Shown here one piece after another: positions 1 to 11,525 of a DNA stretch of 64,000 nt. Position numbers and translations under genes: made by a program. The stretch spans positions 62,001-126,000 of the forward strand of contig NZ_JAIUCY010000008.1 in assembly GCF_020179755.1 (NCBI RefSeq). Direction: 5' to 3'. This DNA comes from Herbaspirillum sp. alder98 (GTDB lineage Bacteria > Pseudomonadota > Gammaproteobacteria > Burkholderiales > Burkholderiaceae_D). Position 1 is the stretch's first letter. Each line of letters begins with the position of its first letter. Below the pieces are notes generated by a model, which was not told the origin of the DNA, made no database searches, and saw only the letters and a program-made list of their open reading frames with translations.

Positions 1-1972
<1,972 letters not shown>

Positions 1973-2007
1973 GGCCTCTTCTCCTTATGACAATTAGTAA
2001 TGTTAGA

Positions 2008-2034
2008 ACTCGTCTCGCCCCTCGTGAGACGAGT
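2008..2034. promoter_or_regulatory. 9-bp inverted repeat upstream of acnA
   Basis: The arms ACTCGTCTC and GAGACGAGT are perfect complements separated by 9 nt. The near arm lies 36 nt before the acnA start codon. It could be an operator or a 5' leader hairpin; no T-tract follows on the acnA strand, so it is not a standard terminator. The function is inferred from symmetry and position only. Confidence 0.4.
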
Positions 2035-2133
2035 CTAGTTAGTCGAATCCGCTTTGCGCTGCAATGTTCAAACTGCTGGGTGCTGCCTGATTCTTGTACG
2101 TCTGAAACCGTGAAATCCTGATGCGCCCGGGAC

Positions 2134-2688
2134 TTAGTTCTTGGGCGCTGCTGCCACCGCTGGCGCCGCGGCGGCCGCCGACACCTGTTGCTGTTCGGGG
2201 TTCTTGCATTCGTTGGCCAACTGCTGACCCTTCTTCGAATCCAGCAGCAGGCCCTTGGCCGGGATGCCGATCCAGACCAGGCCCAGCTTGCGGTTCTCGA
2301 AGCGGTGCGCGCCGGTGGTGGTCTCGACCCGGGTCAGGCGGTTGATCTTCTTGTCCCAGCGGATCGCGATGTGGCGGTCGTCGGCTTCGTTCTTCCAGAT
2401 GGTCAGCTTGTGGCCCAGTTCGCAGTTGTAGTCGGCCGAGACGGTGCCGCCCAGTTCAGGTTCGCTCTCGTCATCCTCGGCGTCCGACGAAAACGGCATC
2501 TTGGCCGCGGGTGCTGCAGCTGCAGCGGCCTTCTTGGCCGGCGCCTTCTTCTTGGCGACCGGCTTCTTGGCGGGGGTCTTGGCAGTGCTCTTGCTGGATG
2601 TGGTGGTGCTCTGGGCCTGTGCGGCAGTAATGCCGGCCATGGCGAAGAGTGCGCCGATCAGGGCGATTGCGGTGAAATGTTTTTTCAT
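2134..2688 (-). CDS. exported MliC-like (lysozyme-inhibitor fold) protein
   Basis: 184 residues. Residues 1-25 form a signal peptide ending AQA. Residues 27-65 are a Lys/Ala/Pro-rich linker, then an acidic patch (DAEDDESEPE). A compact domain at about 83-165 has cysteines at 89 and 161. The spacing and motifs (YNCELGHKLTIW, LGLVWIGI, C near the end) resemble the MliC/PliC fold, in which one disulfide joins the first and last strands. This is recognition by pattern, not by search. The periplasmic role is unproven; inhibition of C-type lysozyme is the family precedent. The start was chosen because it gives the signal peptide. It lies 22 nt downstream of the CitE-like gene on the same strand, an odd neighbour for TCA enzymes. 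Confidence 0.65.
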   Translation of the reverse strand: MKKHFTAIALIGALFAMAGITAAQAQSTTTSSKSTAKTPAKKPVAKKKAPAKKAAAAAAPAAKMPFSSDAEDDESEPELGGTVSADYNCELGHKLTIWKNEADDRHIAIRWDKKINRLTRVETTTGAHRFENRKLGLVWIGIPAKGLLLDSKKGQQLANECKNPEQQQVSAAAAAPAVAAAPKN

Positions 2689-2710
2689 CAGGTTCAGTAT
2701 CAGTGACAGG

Positions 2711-3715
2711 TTACTGCATGGTGGTGGTGGTGGATGCGTCATCGGCAAACCAGGAGGCAGCCTGTGTCGGCAGCGCCACACCTGAGGCGTGGGCGCGTTG
2801 CAGGATGCACCAGTAATAACGATAGCTGGCGCGGTCGTGCAAATTACCCAGGTGTTCGATGGGTCCCCATTGCACTGCCGCTGCCTTGAGCAATATCCGT
2901 GCCGCCTGGTCCGCTTCTTCGGCAGAAGGGGACATGGCCTGCACGATCGGCCTGATCTGGCCCGGATGAATGCTCCACATCCGGGTATAGCCGAATTCCT
3001 GTGCCGCCCGTCGCGCGTCGTCGGCGACGGTGGTCGTATCGTTGATGTCGGTGGTCACATTGTGTGAGGCGACCTTGCCATGCAGATGGCAGGCGGCAGC
3101 GATCTCAAGCTTGGCGCGCCGTACCAGCGGATGGTCGAACTGTCCCGGCGAGCGCATGGCCGTCGCCGGAATGGCGCCATGATGCGCCGACACGAAATCC
3201 ATCACGCCAAACGAGAGCGACTCGACCTGCGGCAGGGCCGCGATCTTCCACACATCGGTCAGCGCGCCATGGGTCTCGATCAACACCTGCAGCGGCAGCG
3301 CATGGCGCCCGGCGGCTAGACAGGTGCGGTTGACCGATTCCAGTGCGTGCAGCACATCATTGACGCCGCCTGCCTTGGGCAGCATGACGAAGGCCAGTCG
3401 CCGTGCGGCCTGGCCGCAGATGATGGCGATATCCTGTTCGAAATGGGCGTTGCCGACATCATGCACGCGGGCACCGATGCGGCCGTGCAGATTGTCGGGT
3501 GAATTGACCAGCGCCGCCACCAGTTGGGCGTGCGCGGCTTCATTGCCGGCGGCTGCACCATCCTCGCAGTCGAACGTGATGTCGAAGACGGGGCCGAGTT
3601 CCTGCTGCAGGGCCATCGACTTGCGCATCAGCTTTTCGGAGCCGGCGTAGTGATCGCAGACCGGCAGCGACACGGGCTGCTGCGCACCTGGGAACAAGAC
3701 CTGGGAGGGATGCAT
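2711..3715 (-). CDS. HpcH/HpaI aldolase / citrate lyase beta-like CoA lyase
   Basis: 334 residues, a TIM-barrel lyase of the CitE/malyl-CoA lyase superfamily, which cleaves or forms C-C bonds in acyl-CoA esters. Visible motifs are FDCEDGAAAGN near residue 50, VLIETHGAL with the metal-binding Glu, SFGVMDFVSAHHG with the metal-binding Asp, and WSIHPGQIRPI near the C-terminus. There are no citrate lyase alpha or gamma genes nearby, so it is a stand-alone lyase and not part of a citrate lyase complex. It sits between mdh and acnA on the same strand, which suggests a substrate close to the TCA intermediates (a malyl-CoA or citramalyl-CoA type). The exact substrate cannot be read from sequence. The ribosome site is weak. 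Confidence 0.85.
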   Translation of the reverse strand: MHPSQVLFPGAQQPVSLPVCDHYAGSEKLMRKSMALQQELGPVFDITFDCEDGAAAGNEAAHAQLVAALVNSPDNLHGRIGARVHDVGNAHFEQDIAIICGQAARRLAFVMLPKAGGVNDVLHALESVNRTCLAAGRHALPLQVLIETHGALTDVWKIAALPQVESLSFGVMDFVSAHHGAIPATAMRSPGQFDHPLVRRAKLEIAAACHLHGKVASHNVTTDINDTTTVADDARRAAQEFGYTRMWSIHPGQIRPIVQAMSPSAEEADQAARILLKAAAVQWGPIEHLGNLHDRASYRYYWCILQRAHASGVALPTQAASWFADDASTTTTMQ

Positions 3716-3790
3716 TGCTGCTCGAAAGTAGGGTTGTCGATCAGAGAAAAAATGGCGCGGCGGCAGTTGCCTGCCCGCCGCGCCTGGTCA

Positions 3791-4780
3791 TCAGCCGACC
3801 AGATGCTTCACGCCATCGCGCTCTTCTTGCAGTTCCTTGAGCGTGAGGTTGATGCGCTCTTGCGAGAAGGCGTCGATTTCCAGACCCTGGACAATCTTGT
3901 ACTCGCCGTTCTCGGTAGTCACCGGGAAGCCGAACATGGTGCCTTCGGGGATGCCGTAGGAACCGTCGGAAGGCACACCCATGGTGGTCCACTTGCCGTT
4001 GGTGCCCAGCACCCAGTCACGCACGTGATCGATGGCGGCATTGGCTGCCGACGCTGCCGACGACAGGCCGCGTGCTTCGATGATGGCCGCGCCGCGCTTG
4101 CCCACTGTCGGTAGGAAGGTGTCCTTGTTCCAGACCTGGTCGTTGATCAGGTCCTTGACCGGTGCGCCGTCGGCGGTGGCAAAGCGGTAGTCGGCGTACA
4201 TGGTCGGCGAGTGATTGCCCCACACCACCAGCTTTTCGATGGAACCGACCGGCTTGCCGATCTTGGCCGCGACTTGCGACAGGGCGCGGTTGTGGTCCAG
4301 GCGCAGCATGGCGGTGAAGTTCTTGGCCGGCAGGTTCGGGGCCGACTTCATCGCGATGTAGGCGTTGGTGTTGGCCGGGTTGCCGACCACCAGCACCTTG
4401 ACGTCACGCGAGGCGACCGCGTCCAGGGCCTTGCCCTGCACGGTGAAGATCTGGGCGTTGGCTTCCAGCAGGTCCTTGCGTTCCATGCCTGGGCCACGTG
4501 GGCGGGCGCCGACCAGCAGGGCGACATCGACATCCTTGAATGCGGTCAGCGGATCGCTGTGGGCGGTCACGCCAGCCAGCAGCGGGAAGGCGCAATCGTC
4601 GATTTCCATGATGACGCCCTTGAGCGCCTTCTGGGCCTTTTCATCGGGAATTTCAAGCAGTTGCAGAATGACCGGCTGGTCTTTGCCGAGCAGGTCGCCG
4701 TTGGCGATGCGGAACAGCAGTGAGTAACCGATCTGACCGGCGGCGCCGGTGACGGCAACACGCTTAGGGGCTTTAGCCAT
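3791..4780 (-). CDS. mdh: malate dehydrogenase
   Basis: 329 residues. Oxidises malate to oxaloacetate with NAD+ in the TCA cycle. The N-terminal Rossmann motif TGAAGQIG covers residues 11-18. The mobile-loop arginines are in [11 protein letters not shown] near 91-101, NPANTNAY is at about 134-141, and the catalytic His190 lies in WGNHSPTMY. This is the longer proteobacterial/cytosolic-like type, not the E. coli 312-residue type. A ribosome site GGAG sits 7 nt before ATG. It is transcribed away from gntR-sdh and toward the CitE-like gene, 75 nt downstream. Confidence 0.97.
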   Translation of the reverse strand: MAKAPKRVAVTGAAGQIGYSLLFRIANGDLLGKDQPVILQLLEIPDEKAQKALKGVIMEIDDCAFPLLAGVTAHSDPLTAFKDVDVALLVGARPRGPGMERKDLLEANAQIFTVQGKALDAVASRDVKVLVVGNPANTNAYIAMKSAPNLPAKNFTAMLRLDHNRALSQVAAKIGKPVGSIEKLVVWGNHSPTMYADYRFATADGAPVKDLINDQVWNKDTFLPTVGKRGAAIIEARGLSSAASAANAAIDHVRDWVLGTNGKWTTMGVPSDGSYGIPEGTMFGFPVTTENGEYKIVQGLEIDAFSQERINLTLKELQEERDGVKHLVG

Positions 4781-5252
4781 GTTGAATCTCCAAAGAGGTG
4801 ATGAAAAAAAGCATTCCAGACTGCATGAAGCGCACGTGATGGTCGCGTCGCGGCGTACGGACGGGCCTGTTGCGGTTGCTTCTCATAAGCGCAGATGCGC
4901 TAATTTCTCGTATTCGTTCGTGTTATTTCTTGTCAGGCACGCCATGATACCGTCGAAAACGCAGCGAGTCATCGCTTTAGCAGATGGGCTCGCGGGCTGC
5001 GCTAAAAACGGTCGGACTTGTTTGCCACATACAGAAAAACACCAAAACCCGAATCGCTGAATGAGATCGATTCTCGTTCCCGTTAACTGCCCGGAAGGTC
5101 GCGCTGCATCTACCTCTCGGCTTTTCAGGTTGCTCGCGAGTTTAGGCGTGCGGAAACAGGGTGTCAATCAATATCTTATGTCTTATATAAGACATATTAT
5201 TGCGCAGTTTTTTCTGGACGGGGAACTTCTTTTTGTGTTGAAATTCGGGGTT
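4781..5252. other. mdh-gntR divergent intergenic region
   Basis: 472 bp with no credible gene, more AT-rich than its surroundings. It must hold the mdh and gntR promoters. An inverted repeat AGCGCA-GA-TGCGCT lies at 4888-4901, 108-121 nt before the mdh start codon. A long perfect palindrome lies near the gntR end. Short open frames cross it on both strands but lack recognisable protein features. Confidence 0.6.
5177..5196. promoter_or_regulatory. 20-bp perfect palindrome, candidate GntR operator
   Basis: The core GTCTTATATAAGAC is flanked by AT and further symmetric bases, giving 20 bp of perfect dyad symmetry. It ends 56 nt before the gntR start codon. HutC/UTRA-type GntR regulators commonly bind sites of the form GT-N(6-8)-AC with a TATA-like centre, so autoregulation is the simplest reading. 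No second copy was seen in front of sdhC, mdh or acnA. Confidence 0.6.
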
Positions 5253-6044
5253 ATGAGCTCGATCCTGCCCAATTCGAACAACGGTGACGCGCAAGGCGCG
5301 GGGTCGGGTGTTAACAGTCCAGGCCCGGCGCCGACTTTCAGTCCCTTGTATCAGCAGATCAAGGCGCTCATCATGCAGCGCCTGGAGGCGGGCGAGTGGA
5401 AGCCCGGCGAACTCATTCCCAGCGAGGTCGAGCTGGGCGGGCGTTTCAAGGTCAGCCAGGGCACCGTGCGCAAGGCCATCGACGAGCTGGCGGCCGAGAA
5501 CCTGGTGGTGCGCCGCCAGGGTAAGGGCACGTTCGTTGCCACTCACCACGAGACCCAGGCCCAGTTCCGCTTCCTGCGGCTGATGGCCGACAGCAACGAA
5601 CCGCAGCGGCCCGAAAACAAGATTCTTGACGTCAAGCGCGTGCGCGCCTCGGCCGAAGTGGCCCGGCAACTGGACATGAAGTCCGGCGACGCGGTGATCT
5701 TCATCAAGCGTGTCAAATCCTTTAATGGTGTTCCCATCATCCTCGAAGAAATCTGGCTCCCCGGAGGCACCTTCAAGGGGCTGACGGCCGAGCGCCTGGT
5801 CGAGTACAGGGGACCTTTGTACGGTTTGTTCGAAACGGAATTCGGAACACGCATGATTCGCGCCGAGGAGCGCATTCGTGCCGTCGGGGCGGACCCGGAA
5901 TCCGCGGTAATCCTGGGGGTGCCGCCCCATACGCCGTTGTTGAGTGTGGAACGTGCTTCATTTACCTATGGCGACAAGCCGGTGGAAATGCGGCGCGGCC
6001 TGTATCTGACAACCGATCATCATTACCAGAGTGAGCTGAGCTGA
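5253..6044 (+). CDS. GntR family regulator with UTRA domain
   Basis: 263 residues. After a Ser/Gly/Pro-rich start, the winged helix-turn-helix begins at about residue 30 (PLYQQIKALIMQRL) and includes PSEVELGGRFKVSQGTVRKAIDELAAENLVVRRQGKGTFV. A UTRA effector domain (HutC subfamily) follows to the C-terminus. It directly precedes sdhCDAB and diverges from mdh, so it probably controls TCA genes in answer to a small carboxylate; the ligand is unknown. The ATG start is preferred. In-frame GTG (5235) and TTG (5238) codons just upstream are alternatives because the site before the ATG is poor. Confidence 0.9.
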   Translation: MSSILPNSNNGDAQGAGSGVNSPGPAPTFSPLYQQIKALIMQRLEAGEWKPGELIPSEVELGGRFKVSQGTVRKAIDELAAENLVVRRQGKGTFVATHHETQAQFRFLRLMADSNEPQRPENKILDVKRVRASAEVARQLDMKSGDAVIFIKRVKSFNGVPIILEEIWLPGGTFKGLTAERLVEYRGPLYGLFETEFGTRMIRAEERIRAVGADPESAVILGVPPHTPLLSVERASFTYGDKPVEMRRGLYLTTDHHYQSELS

Positions 6045-6188
6045 ATCACCTTCGCTGATGCCCTGCGCCGGCCTGCATGAGACGTTGTGTCCCGTCATCG
6101 TGTGTGCTGCGTAGCGGAATATAGTTGATGGCAATTTGGAAAATCGGCGAAAATTGCAAAGATTGTTTTAATCTGAGGAGAACCTTGT

Positions 6189-6599
6189 ATGTCTGAAGCC
6201 GCTAAACCACCACGGCCACAATTTCGTAACATACAGCTTACCCAAATTGCGGGTTACCGCATGCCGCTGGCTGCGCTGGTGTCGATCATGCACCGCATCA
6301 GCGGGCTGTTCCTGTTTTTGATGTTGCCGTTCGTTCTGTTCTTGCTGGATAACAGCCTGTTATCCGAAGGCACCTTCGATTACCTGAAGGGATACGCCTC
6401 GCACTGGTTCACCAAGCTGGTCATCCTGGCCTTGTCCTGGGCCTATCTCCACCACTTCTGTGCCGGCCTGCGCCACCTGATCATGGATAACCATATCGGT
6501 CTGGACAAGGACAGCGCACGCAAGTCGTCGGTGGGTGTCCTGGCTGTCAGCATCACGCTGGCGATCGTGGTTGCATTGAAACTGTTCGGAGCATTCTGA
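6189..6599 (+). CDS. sdhC: succinate dehydrogenase cytochrome b556 subunit
   Basis: 136 residues with three membrane helices (about 25-53, 70-92 and 108-133). Anchors the succinate:quinone oxidoreductase in the inner membrane and shares haem b and the quinone site. SIMHRISG (32-39) carries the Ser/Arg quinone-site pair. HFCAGLRH (89-96) matches the haem-ligand region, with His89 as likely axial ligand. AGGAG lies 7 nt upstream of the ATG. First gene of the tightly packed sdhCDAB unit. Confidence 0.95.
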   Translation: MSEAAKPPRPQFRNIQLTQIAGYRMPLAALVSIMHRISGLFLFLMLPFVLFLLDNSLLSEGTFDYLKGYASHWFTKLVILALSWAYLHHFCAGLRHLIMDNHIGLDKDSARKSSVGVLAVSITLAIVVALKLFGAF

Positions 6600-6601
6600 A
6601 A

Positions 6602-6967
6602 ATGGCTAACAACAATATCGGACCAAAGCGCCTGGTCGTGGGCGCCCATTACGGCCTGCGTGACTGGCTGGCGCAACGCGCCACCGCCGTCGTGATGGCG
6701 CTCTACACCATCATCCTGCTGGTGTGCTTCTTTACCTCGACCAACTTCAGCTATCAGGGCTGGGCTGCGTTGTTCTCGCATCAATGGTTCCGCATCGCCA
6801 CCTTCGTCACCTTGATGGCGTTGTTCTTCCACGCCTGGATCGGCGTGCGCGATGCACTGATGGATTACGTCAAACCGGTCGCCCTGCGCCTGGTTCTGCA
6901 AGTTGCCACGATCTTGTGGCTGGTTGGTTGCGCAGGCTATGCCGCGCAGATTCTGTGGAGAATTTAA
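6602..6967 (+). CDS. sdhD: succinate dehydrogenase hydrophobic anchor subunit
   Basis: 121 residues with three membrane helices. Partner of SdhC in binding haem b and ubiquinone. FHAWIGVRDALMDYVKP places His77 as the second haem ligand, and the Asp-Tyr pair in DYVK matches the quinone-site tyrosine of the family. Starts 2 nt after sdhC. Confidence 0.94.
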   Translation: MANNNIGPKRLVVGAHYGLRDWLAQRATAVVMALYTIILLVCFFTSTNFSYQGWAALFSHQWFRIATFVTLMALFFHAWIGVRDALMDYVKPVALRLVLQVATILWLVGCAGYAAQILWRI

Positions 6968-6970
6968 ATC

Positions 6971-8749
6971 GTGGCTGCTATCAAATCCGCCATCACTACC
7001 CGTCGCTTTGACGCGGTCATCGTCGGCGCCGGCGGCTCCGGCATGCGTGCTTCCCTGCAACTGGCCGAAGCCGGCTTGAACGTTGCGGTTCTTTCCAAGG
7101 TATTCCCGACCCGCTCGCACACGGTCGCCGCTCAGGGTGGCATCGGCGCGTCGCTGGGTAACATGTCCGAGGACAACTGGTACTGGCACATGTTCGACAC
7201 CGTCAAGGGGTCGGATTACCTGGGTGACCAGGATGCCATCGAGTTCATGTGCCGCGAGGCGCCCAAGGCGGTCTACGAGCTGGAACACTTCGGCATGCCG
7301 TTCGACCGCAATCCCGACGGCACCATCTACCAGCGTCCGTTTGGTGGCCACACCGCCAACTTCGGCGAAAAGCCGGTGCAGCGCGCCTGCGCCGCTGCCG
7401 ACCGTACCGGTCACGCGCTGCTGCACACGCTGTACCAGCGTAACGTGCGCGCCAAGACCCACTTCTTCGTGGAGTGGATGGCGCTGGACATCATCCGCAA
7501 CGAAGAGGGCGACGTCCTCGGCGTGGTCGCGCTGGAAATGGAAACCGGCGAAATCATGATGCTGCACGCCAAGACCACCCTGTTCGCCACCGGCGGCGCG
7601 GGTCGTATCTGGGCCGCCTCGACCAATGCCTTCATCAACACCGGCGACGGCATGGGCATGGCCGCACGCGCCGGCCTGCCGCTGCAGGACATGGAGTTCT
7701 GGCAGTTCCACCCGACCGGCGTGGCCGGCGCGGGCGTGCTGATCACCGAAGGCGTGCGCGGCGAAGGCGGGATCCTGATCAATAGCAGCGGCGAGCGTTT
7801 CATGGAGCGCTATGCGCCGACCCTGAAGGATCTGGCCCCACGCGACTTCGTGTCGCGCTCGATGGACCAGGAAATCAAGGAAGGCCGTGGCGTCGGTCCG
7901 CACAAGGATCACGTTCTGCTGGATCTGCGTCACATCGGCGCCGACACCATCAAGAAGCGTCTGCCATCGATTCTCGAGATCGCCCACAAGTTCGCCAACG
8001 TCGACGCCACCAAGGAACCGATCCCCGTGGTGCCGACCATCCACTACCAGATGGGTGGTATCCCGACCAACGTGTACGGTCAGGTCGTAGCGCCCAAGGG
8101 CGGCTCGCAAAAAGAAGTGGTGCAGGGCATGTACGCCATCGGCGAATGCGCCTGCGTGTCGGTGCACGGCGCCAACCGCCTGGGCACCAACTCGCTGCTC
8201 GACCTGGTGGTGTTCGGCCGTGCCGCCGGCAACCACATTGTCGGCACCCGCCTGCAGGACCAGAGCCACAAGCCGATTCCGGCCGGCGCGCTGGACCGCT
8301 CGCTGGAACGCATCGCCCGCCTGGAAACCAGCACCGGTTCCGAGCGCGTGCAGGACGTGGCCAACGACATCCGCGCCACGATGCAGAAGTACTGCGGCGT
8401 GTTCCGTACCGACGCCTTGCTGGCTGAGGGCAAGGTCAAGATCATGGAACTCGACGAGCGTCGCAAGCATGTCTCGTTCAAGGACAAGTCCAAGGTGTTC
8501 AACACCGCCCGCCAGGAAGCCCTGGAGCTGGACAACCTGATCGAAACCGCCAAGGCCACCATCACTTCGGCCGAAGCCCGCAAGGAATCGCGCGGCGCCC
8601 ACGCCCACAGCGACTTCGAGCAGCGCGACGACGTCAACTGGCTCAAGCACACACTGTGGTTTTCCGAGGGGAATCGTCTCGACTACAAGCCCGTCAACAT
8701 GCAGCCGCTGACGGTCGAGACATTTAAGCCTAAAGCACGTACTTTCTAA
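6971..8749 (+). CDS. sdhA: succinate dehydrogenase flavoprotein subunit
   Basis: 592 residues. Oxidises succinate to fumarate on the cytoplasmic side of the membrane. The FAD dinucleotide motif [10 protein letters not shown] lies at 18-27. [10 protein letters not shown] contains His50, the covalent flavin attachment site. FHPTG and the HGANRLG segment belong to the active site and the C-terminal part of the family. It starts with GTG, with GGAG 10 nt upstream and only 3 nt after the sdhD stop. Confidence 0.97.
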   Translation: MAAIKSAITTRRFDAVIVGAGGSGMRASLQLAEAGLNVAVLSKVFPTRSHTVAAQGGIGASLGNMSEDNWYWHMFDTVKGSDYLGDQDAIEFMCREAPKAVYELEHFGMPFDRNPDGTIYQRPFGGHTANFGEKPVQRACAAADRTGHALLHTLYQRNVRAKTHFFVEWMALDIIRNEEGDVLGVVALEMETGEIMMLHAKTTLFATGGAGRIWAASTNAFINTGDGMGMAARAGLPLQDMEFWQFHPTGVAGAGVLITEGVRGEGGILINSSGERFMERYAPTLKDLAPRDFVSRSMDQEIKEGRGVGPHKDHVLLDLRHIGADTIKKRLPSILEIAHKFANVDATKEPIPVVPTIHYQMGGIPTNVYGQVVAPKGGSQKEVVQGMYAIGECACVSVHGANRLGTNSLLDLVVFGRAAGNHIVGTRLQDQSHKPIPAGALDRSLERIARLETSTGSERVQDVANDIRATMQKYCGVFRTDALLAEGKVKIMELDERRKHVSFKDKSKVFNTARQEALELDNLIETAKATITSAEARKESRGAHAHSDFEQRDDVNWLKHTLWFSEGNRLDYKPVNMQPLTVETFKPKARTF

Positions 8750-8760
8750 GAGGTCGCAAC

Positions 8761-9471
8761 ATGACTCGCACTCTGAAATTCAAAATCTACCGTTACGATC
8801 CGGACAAGGACGACAAGCCGTACATGCAGGACCTGACGGTCGAGCTCAAGCCGACCGACAAGATGTTGCTGGACGCCCTGCAACGCATCAAGTCCGACGT
8901 CGACGATTCGCTGGCGCTGCGCCGCTCGTGCCGCGAAGGCGTGTGCGGTTCGGACGCGATGAACATCAACGGCAAGAACGGTCTGGCCTGCATCACCAAC
9001 CTCAACGAGCTGACCGAGCCGATCGTGTTGAAGCCGCTGCCGGGCCTGCCGGTCATTCGCGACCTGATCGTCGACATGACCAACTTCTTCAAGCAGTACG
9101 ATTCGATCAAGCCTTACCTGATCAACGACAGCATCCCGCCTGAAAAAGAGCGCCTGCAGTCGCCCGAACAGCGTGAAGAACTCGATGGCGTGTACGAGTG
9201 CATCCTGTGCGCCTGCTGCTCGACGTCGTGCCCGTCGTTCTGGTGGAACCCCGACAAGTTCGTGGGTCCGGCCGGCCTGTTGCAGGCGTACCGCTTCATC
9301 GCCGACAGCCGCGACGAAGCCACCGCCAATCGACTGGACGAACTGGAAGACCCGTATCGCCTGTTCCGCTGCCGTTCCATCATGAACTGCGTCGATGTCT
9401 GCCCGAAGGGATTGAACCCCAACAAGGCCATCGGCAAGATCAAGGAACTGATGGTGCGTCGCGCGGTGTAA
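8761..9471 (+). CDS. sdhB: succinate dehydrogenase iron-sulfur subunit
   Basis: 236 residues. Carries electrons from SdhA flavin to quinone. The [2Fe-2S] ligands are in [22 protein letters not shown]. The [4Fe-4S] and [3Fe-4S] ligands are in [16 protein letters not shown] and [17 protein letters not shown]. Follows sdhA by 11 nt. Confidence 0.97.
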   Translation: MTRTLKFKIYRYDPDKDDKPYMQDLTVELKPTDKMLLDALQRIKSDVDDSLALRRSCREGVCGSDAMNINGKNGLACITNLNELTEPIVLKPLPGLPVIRDLIVDMTNFFKQYDSIKPYLINDSIPPEKERLQSPEQREELDGVYECILCACCSTSCPSFWWNPDKFVGPAGLLQAYRFIADSRDEATANRLDELEDPYRLFRCRSIMNCVDVCPKGLNPNKAIGKIKELMVRRAV

Positions 9472-9485
9472 GTGTGTCGCAGGCT

Positions 9486-9516
9486 GCCCGTACCGGCCTT
9501 GATGGCGGGTACGGGC
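9486..9516 (+). promoter_or_regulatory. hairpin between sdhB and sdhE
   Basis: The arms GCCCGTACC and GGTACGGGC are perfect complements with a 13-nt loop. No T-tract follows, so an mRNA-processing or stabilising stem after the sdhCDAB message is more likely than a terminator. Confidence 0.4.
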
Positions 9517-9578
9517 GACCCGAATTGCCGGAATTCGGTAGTATCTCGAATTAAAACAAGAATTGAAGTGAGCGAGGC

Positions 9579-9848
9579 ATGACTGAACGTCACCAGGATG
9601 ACCCGGCCAAACGCGCACGACTGCGCTGGCGAGCACGCCGAGGCCTGCTCGAGAATGATTTGATCCTGACCCGTTATCTCGACGCCCATGAAGTCGACAT
9701 GACGGATGACGAGGTCGATGCATTTTCGCGGTTGATGGACCTGACCGATCACGACTTGATGGACTTGCTGTTGGCTCGCAAGGAGCCCGAAGCGGCGGTC
9801 GACCTGCCGCATGTGCATGCACTGCTGCAGCAACTGCGCACCATCTGA
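9579..9848 (+). CDS. sdhE: SdhE, FAD assembly factor
   Basis: 89 residues, family YgfY/CptB (DUF339). Helps covalent attachment of FAD to SdhA. The RGLLENDLIL stretch near residue 22 contains the conserved RG(x)xE motif of the family. Placed after sdhB and before gltA, as usual in Burkholderiales. About 107 nt separate it from sdhB, including a stem-loop. Confidence 0.93.
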   Translation: MTERHQDDPAKRARLRWRARRGLLENDLILTRYLDAHEVDMTDDEVDAFSRLMDLTDHDLMDLLLARKEPEAAVDLPHVHALLQQLRTI

Positions 9849-9995
9849 TTTTTGCGCCTGGCCAAAAGCCAGTCGGATTTTGCTAGAACGCGGCCTGTTT
9901 GAACAGCACCACCCAGCTCCGCAATAGCGGGAAAGCCAGGCACTGCGGTCGCGGTTTTGATTAACGGTTTCACCATCCCAGCAAAAGGAATAGCT

Positions 9996-11300
9996 ATGTC
10001 CAACACCGATATCAAAGCTACCCTGTCGTTTTCCGACGGGTCTCCATCCGTAGATTTTCCTGTCTACAAGGGCACCATCGGCCCTGACGTGATCGATATC
10101 CGCAAGCTGTACGGCGCCACCGGCAAGTTCACCTATGACCCCGGTTTCATGTCGACTGCCGCCTGCAACTCGTCGATCACCTATATCGACGGCGACAAGG
10201 GCGAGCTGCTGTATCGCGGCTACCCGATCGAACAGCTGGCCGTGAACTGCGACTTCCTGGAAACCTGCTACCTGCTGCTGCACGGCGAACTGCCGACAGC
10301 CGATCAAAAGTCCGCCTTCGTGGAGACCGTCACCAATCACACGATGGTGCACGAGCAGATGAACTTCTTCTTCCGCGGTTTCCGTCGTGATGCGCACCCG
10401 ATGGCCGTGCTGACCGGTTCGGTCGGCGCCTTGTCGGCGTTCTACCATGACTCGCTGGACATCAGCAATCCGGTGCACCGCGACGTCTCGGCCATCCGCA
10501 TGATCGCCAAGCTGCCGACGCTGGTGGCGATGGCCTACAAGTACAACATCGGCCAGCCGTTCGTGTATCCGCGCAACGACCTGTCGTACAGTGCCAACTT
10601 CATGCGCATGATGTTCGCCAACCCGTGCGAAGAGTACAAGGTCAACGACGTGCTGGTGCGCGCGCTGGACCGTATCCTGATCCTGCACGCGGATCACGAG
10701 CAGAATGCATCGACTTCGACCGTGCGCCTGTCCGGTTCGTCCGGCGCCAACCCGTTCGCATGTATCGCAGCCGGTATCGCCTGCCTGTGGGGCCCTGCCC
10801 ACGGCGGCGCCAACGAAGCGGCGCTGTCGATGCTGGAACAGATCGGTTCGGTCGACAAGATTCCTGAGTTCATCAAGCAGGTCAAGGACAAGAACTCGGG
10901 CGTGAAGCTGATGGGCTTCGGTCACCGCGTCTACAAGAACTACGATCCACGCGCCAAGCTGATGCGTGAAACCTGCTACGAAGTGCTGAACGAACTGGGC
11001 CTGCACGACGACCCGCTGTTCAAGCTGGCCATGGAGCTCGAAAAGATCGCCCTGGAAGACGAATACTTCGTCTCGCGCAAGCTGTACCCGAACGTCGACT
11101 TCTACTCGGGCATCGTCCAGCGCGCGCTGGGTATCCCGACTTCGATGTTCACCTGCATCTTCGCCATGGCGCGTACCGTCGGCTGGATTGCCCAGTGGAA
11201 CGAAATGATCTCGGATCCGGAACAGAAGATCGGCCGTCCGCGTCAGTTGTTCGTCGGTTCGCCACGTCGTGACGTGACCCCGGTCGACCAGCGCGGCTGA
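9996..11300 (+). CDS. gltA: citrate synthase
   Basis: 434 residues. Condenses acetyl-CoA and oxaloacetate to citrate. The catalytic His is in [13 protein letters not shown], the second His/Arg in [16 protein letters not shown], and the catalytic Asp in NVDFYSG. The large hexameric NADH-sensitive type is suggested by the N-terminal beta domain before residue 60. The start is chosen at [10 protein letters not shown], preceded by AAAGGAA; an upstream in-frame ATG lacks a site. The 147-nt gap before it holds a small CTGGC/GCCAG hairpin (9858-9872). A strong terminator follows. Confidence 0.96.
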   Translation: MSNTDIKATLSFSDGSPSVDFPVYKGTIGPDVIDIRKLYGATGKFTYDPGFMSTAACNSSITYIDGDKGELLYRGYPIEQLAVNCDFLETCYLLLHGELPTADQKSAFVETVTNHTMVHEQMNFFFRGFRRDAHPMAVLTGSVGALSAFYHDSLDISNPVHRDVSAIRMIAKLPTLVAMAYKYNIGQPFVYPRNDLSYSANFMRMMFANPCEEYKVNDVLVRALDRILILHADHEQNASTSTVRLSGSSGANPFACIAAGIACLWGPAHGGANEAALSMLEQIGSVDKIPEFIKQVKDKNSGVKLMGFGHRVYKNYDPRAKLMRETCYEVLNELGLHDDPLFKLAMELEKIALEDEYFVSRKLYPNVDFYSGIVQRALGIPTSMFTCIFAMARTVGWIAQWNEMISDPEQKIGRPRQLFVGSPRRDVTPVDQRG

Positions 11301-11328
11301 TCACTGCCCGCAGTTGGCTGGACAAAAA

Positions 11329-11357
11329 CCGCCCGGATCATCCGGGCGGTTTTTTTT
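11329..11357 (+). terminator. rho-independent terminator after gltA
   Basis: GC-rich stem CCGCCCGG / CCGGGCGG with loop ATCAT, followed by eight T. The upstream A-run also pairs, so it may work on both strands. It separates gltA from the adhesin-like pair. Confidence 0.93.
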
Positions 11358-11525
11358 GTTCGTCGGTGCGACGGTGTTGAAGGTTTGTCTACGATTTTGC
11401 GTGCTTGTGAATCGCAAAGTTAGGGTAGTATCAACAAAACGAATTAAAGCTCACACCGGTGTCTGGTTACACGCAGGCAACGAGGTGCCGCAGCAGGGGG
11501 AGGAAATTGTTCTCGGGGGAGCGCA

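Noticed and set aside
4883..5167. Short frames between mdh and gntR
   Set aside because: No ribosome sites or protein-like features; the region is better explained as a divergent control region.
5061..5252. 64-residue N-terminal extension of the GntR regulator
   Set aside because: The extension would cover the palindrome and has no similarity to the family; the HTH begins about 30 residues after the later ATG.
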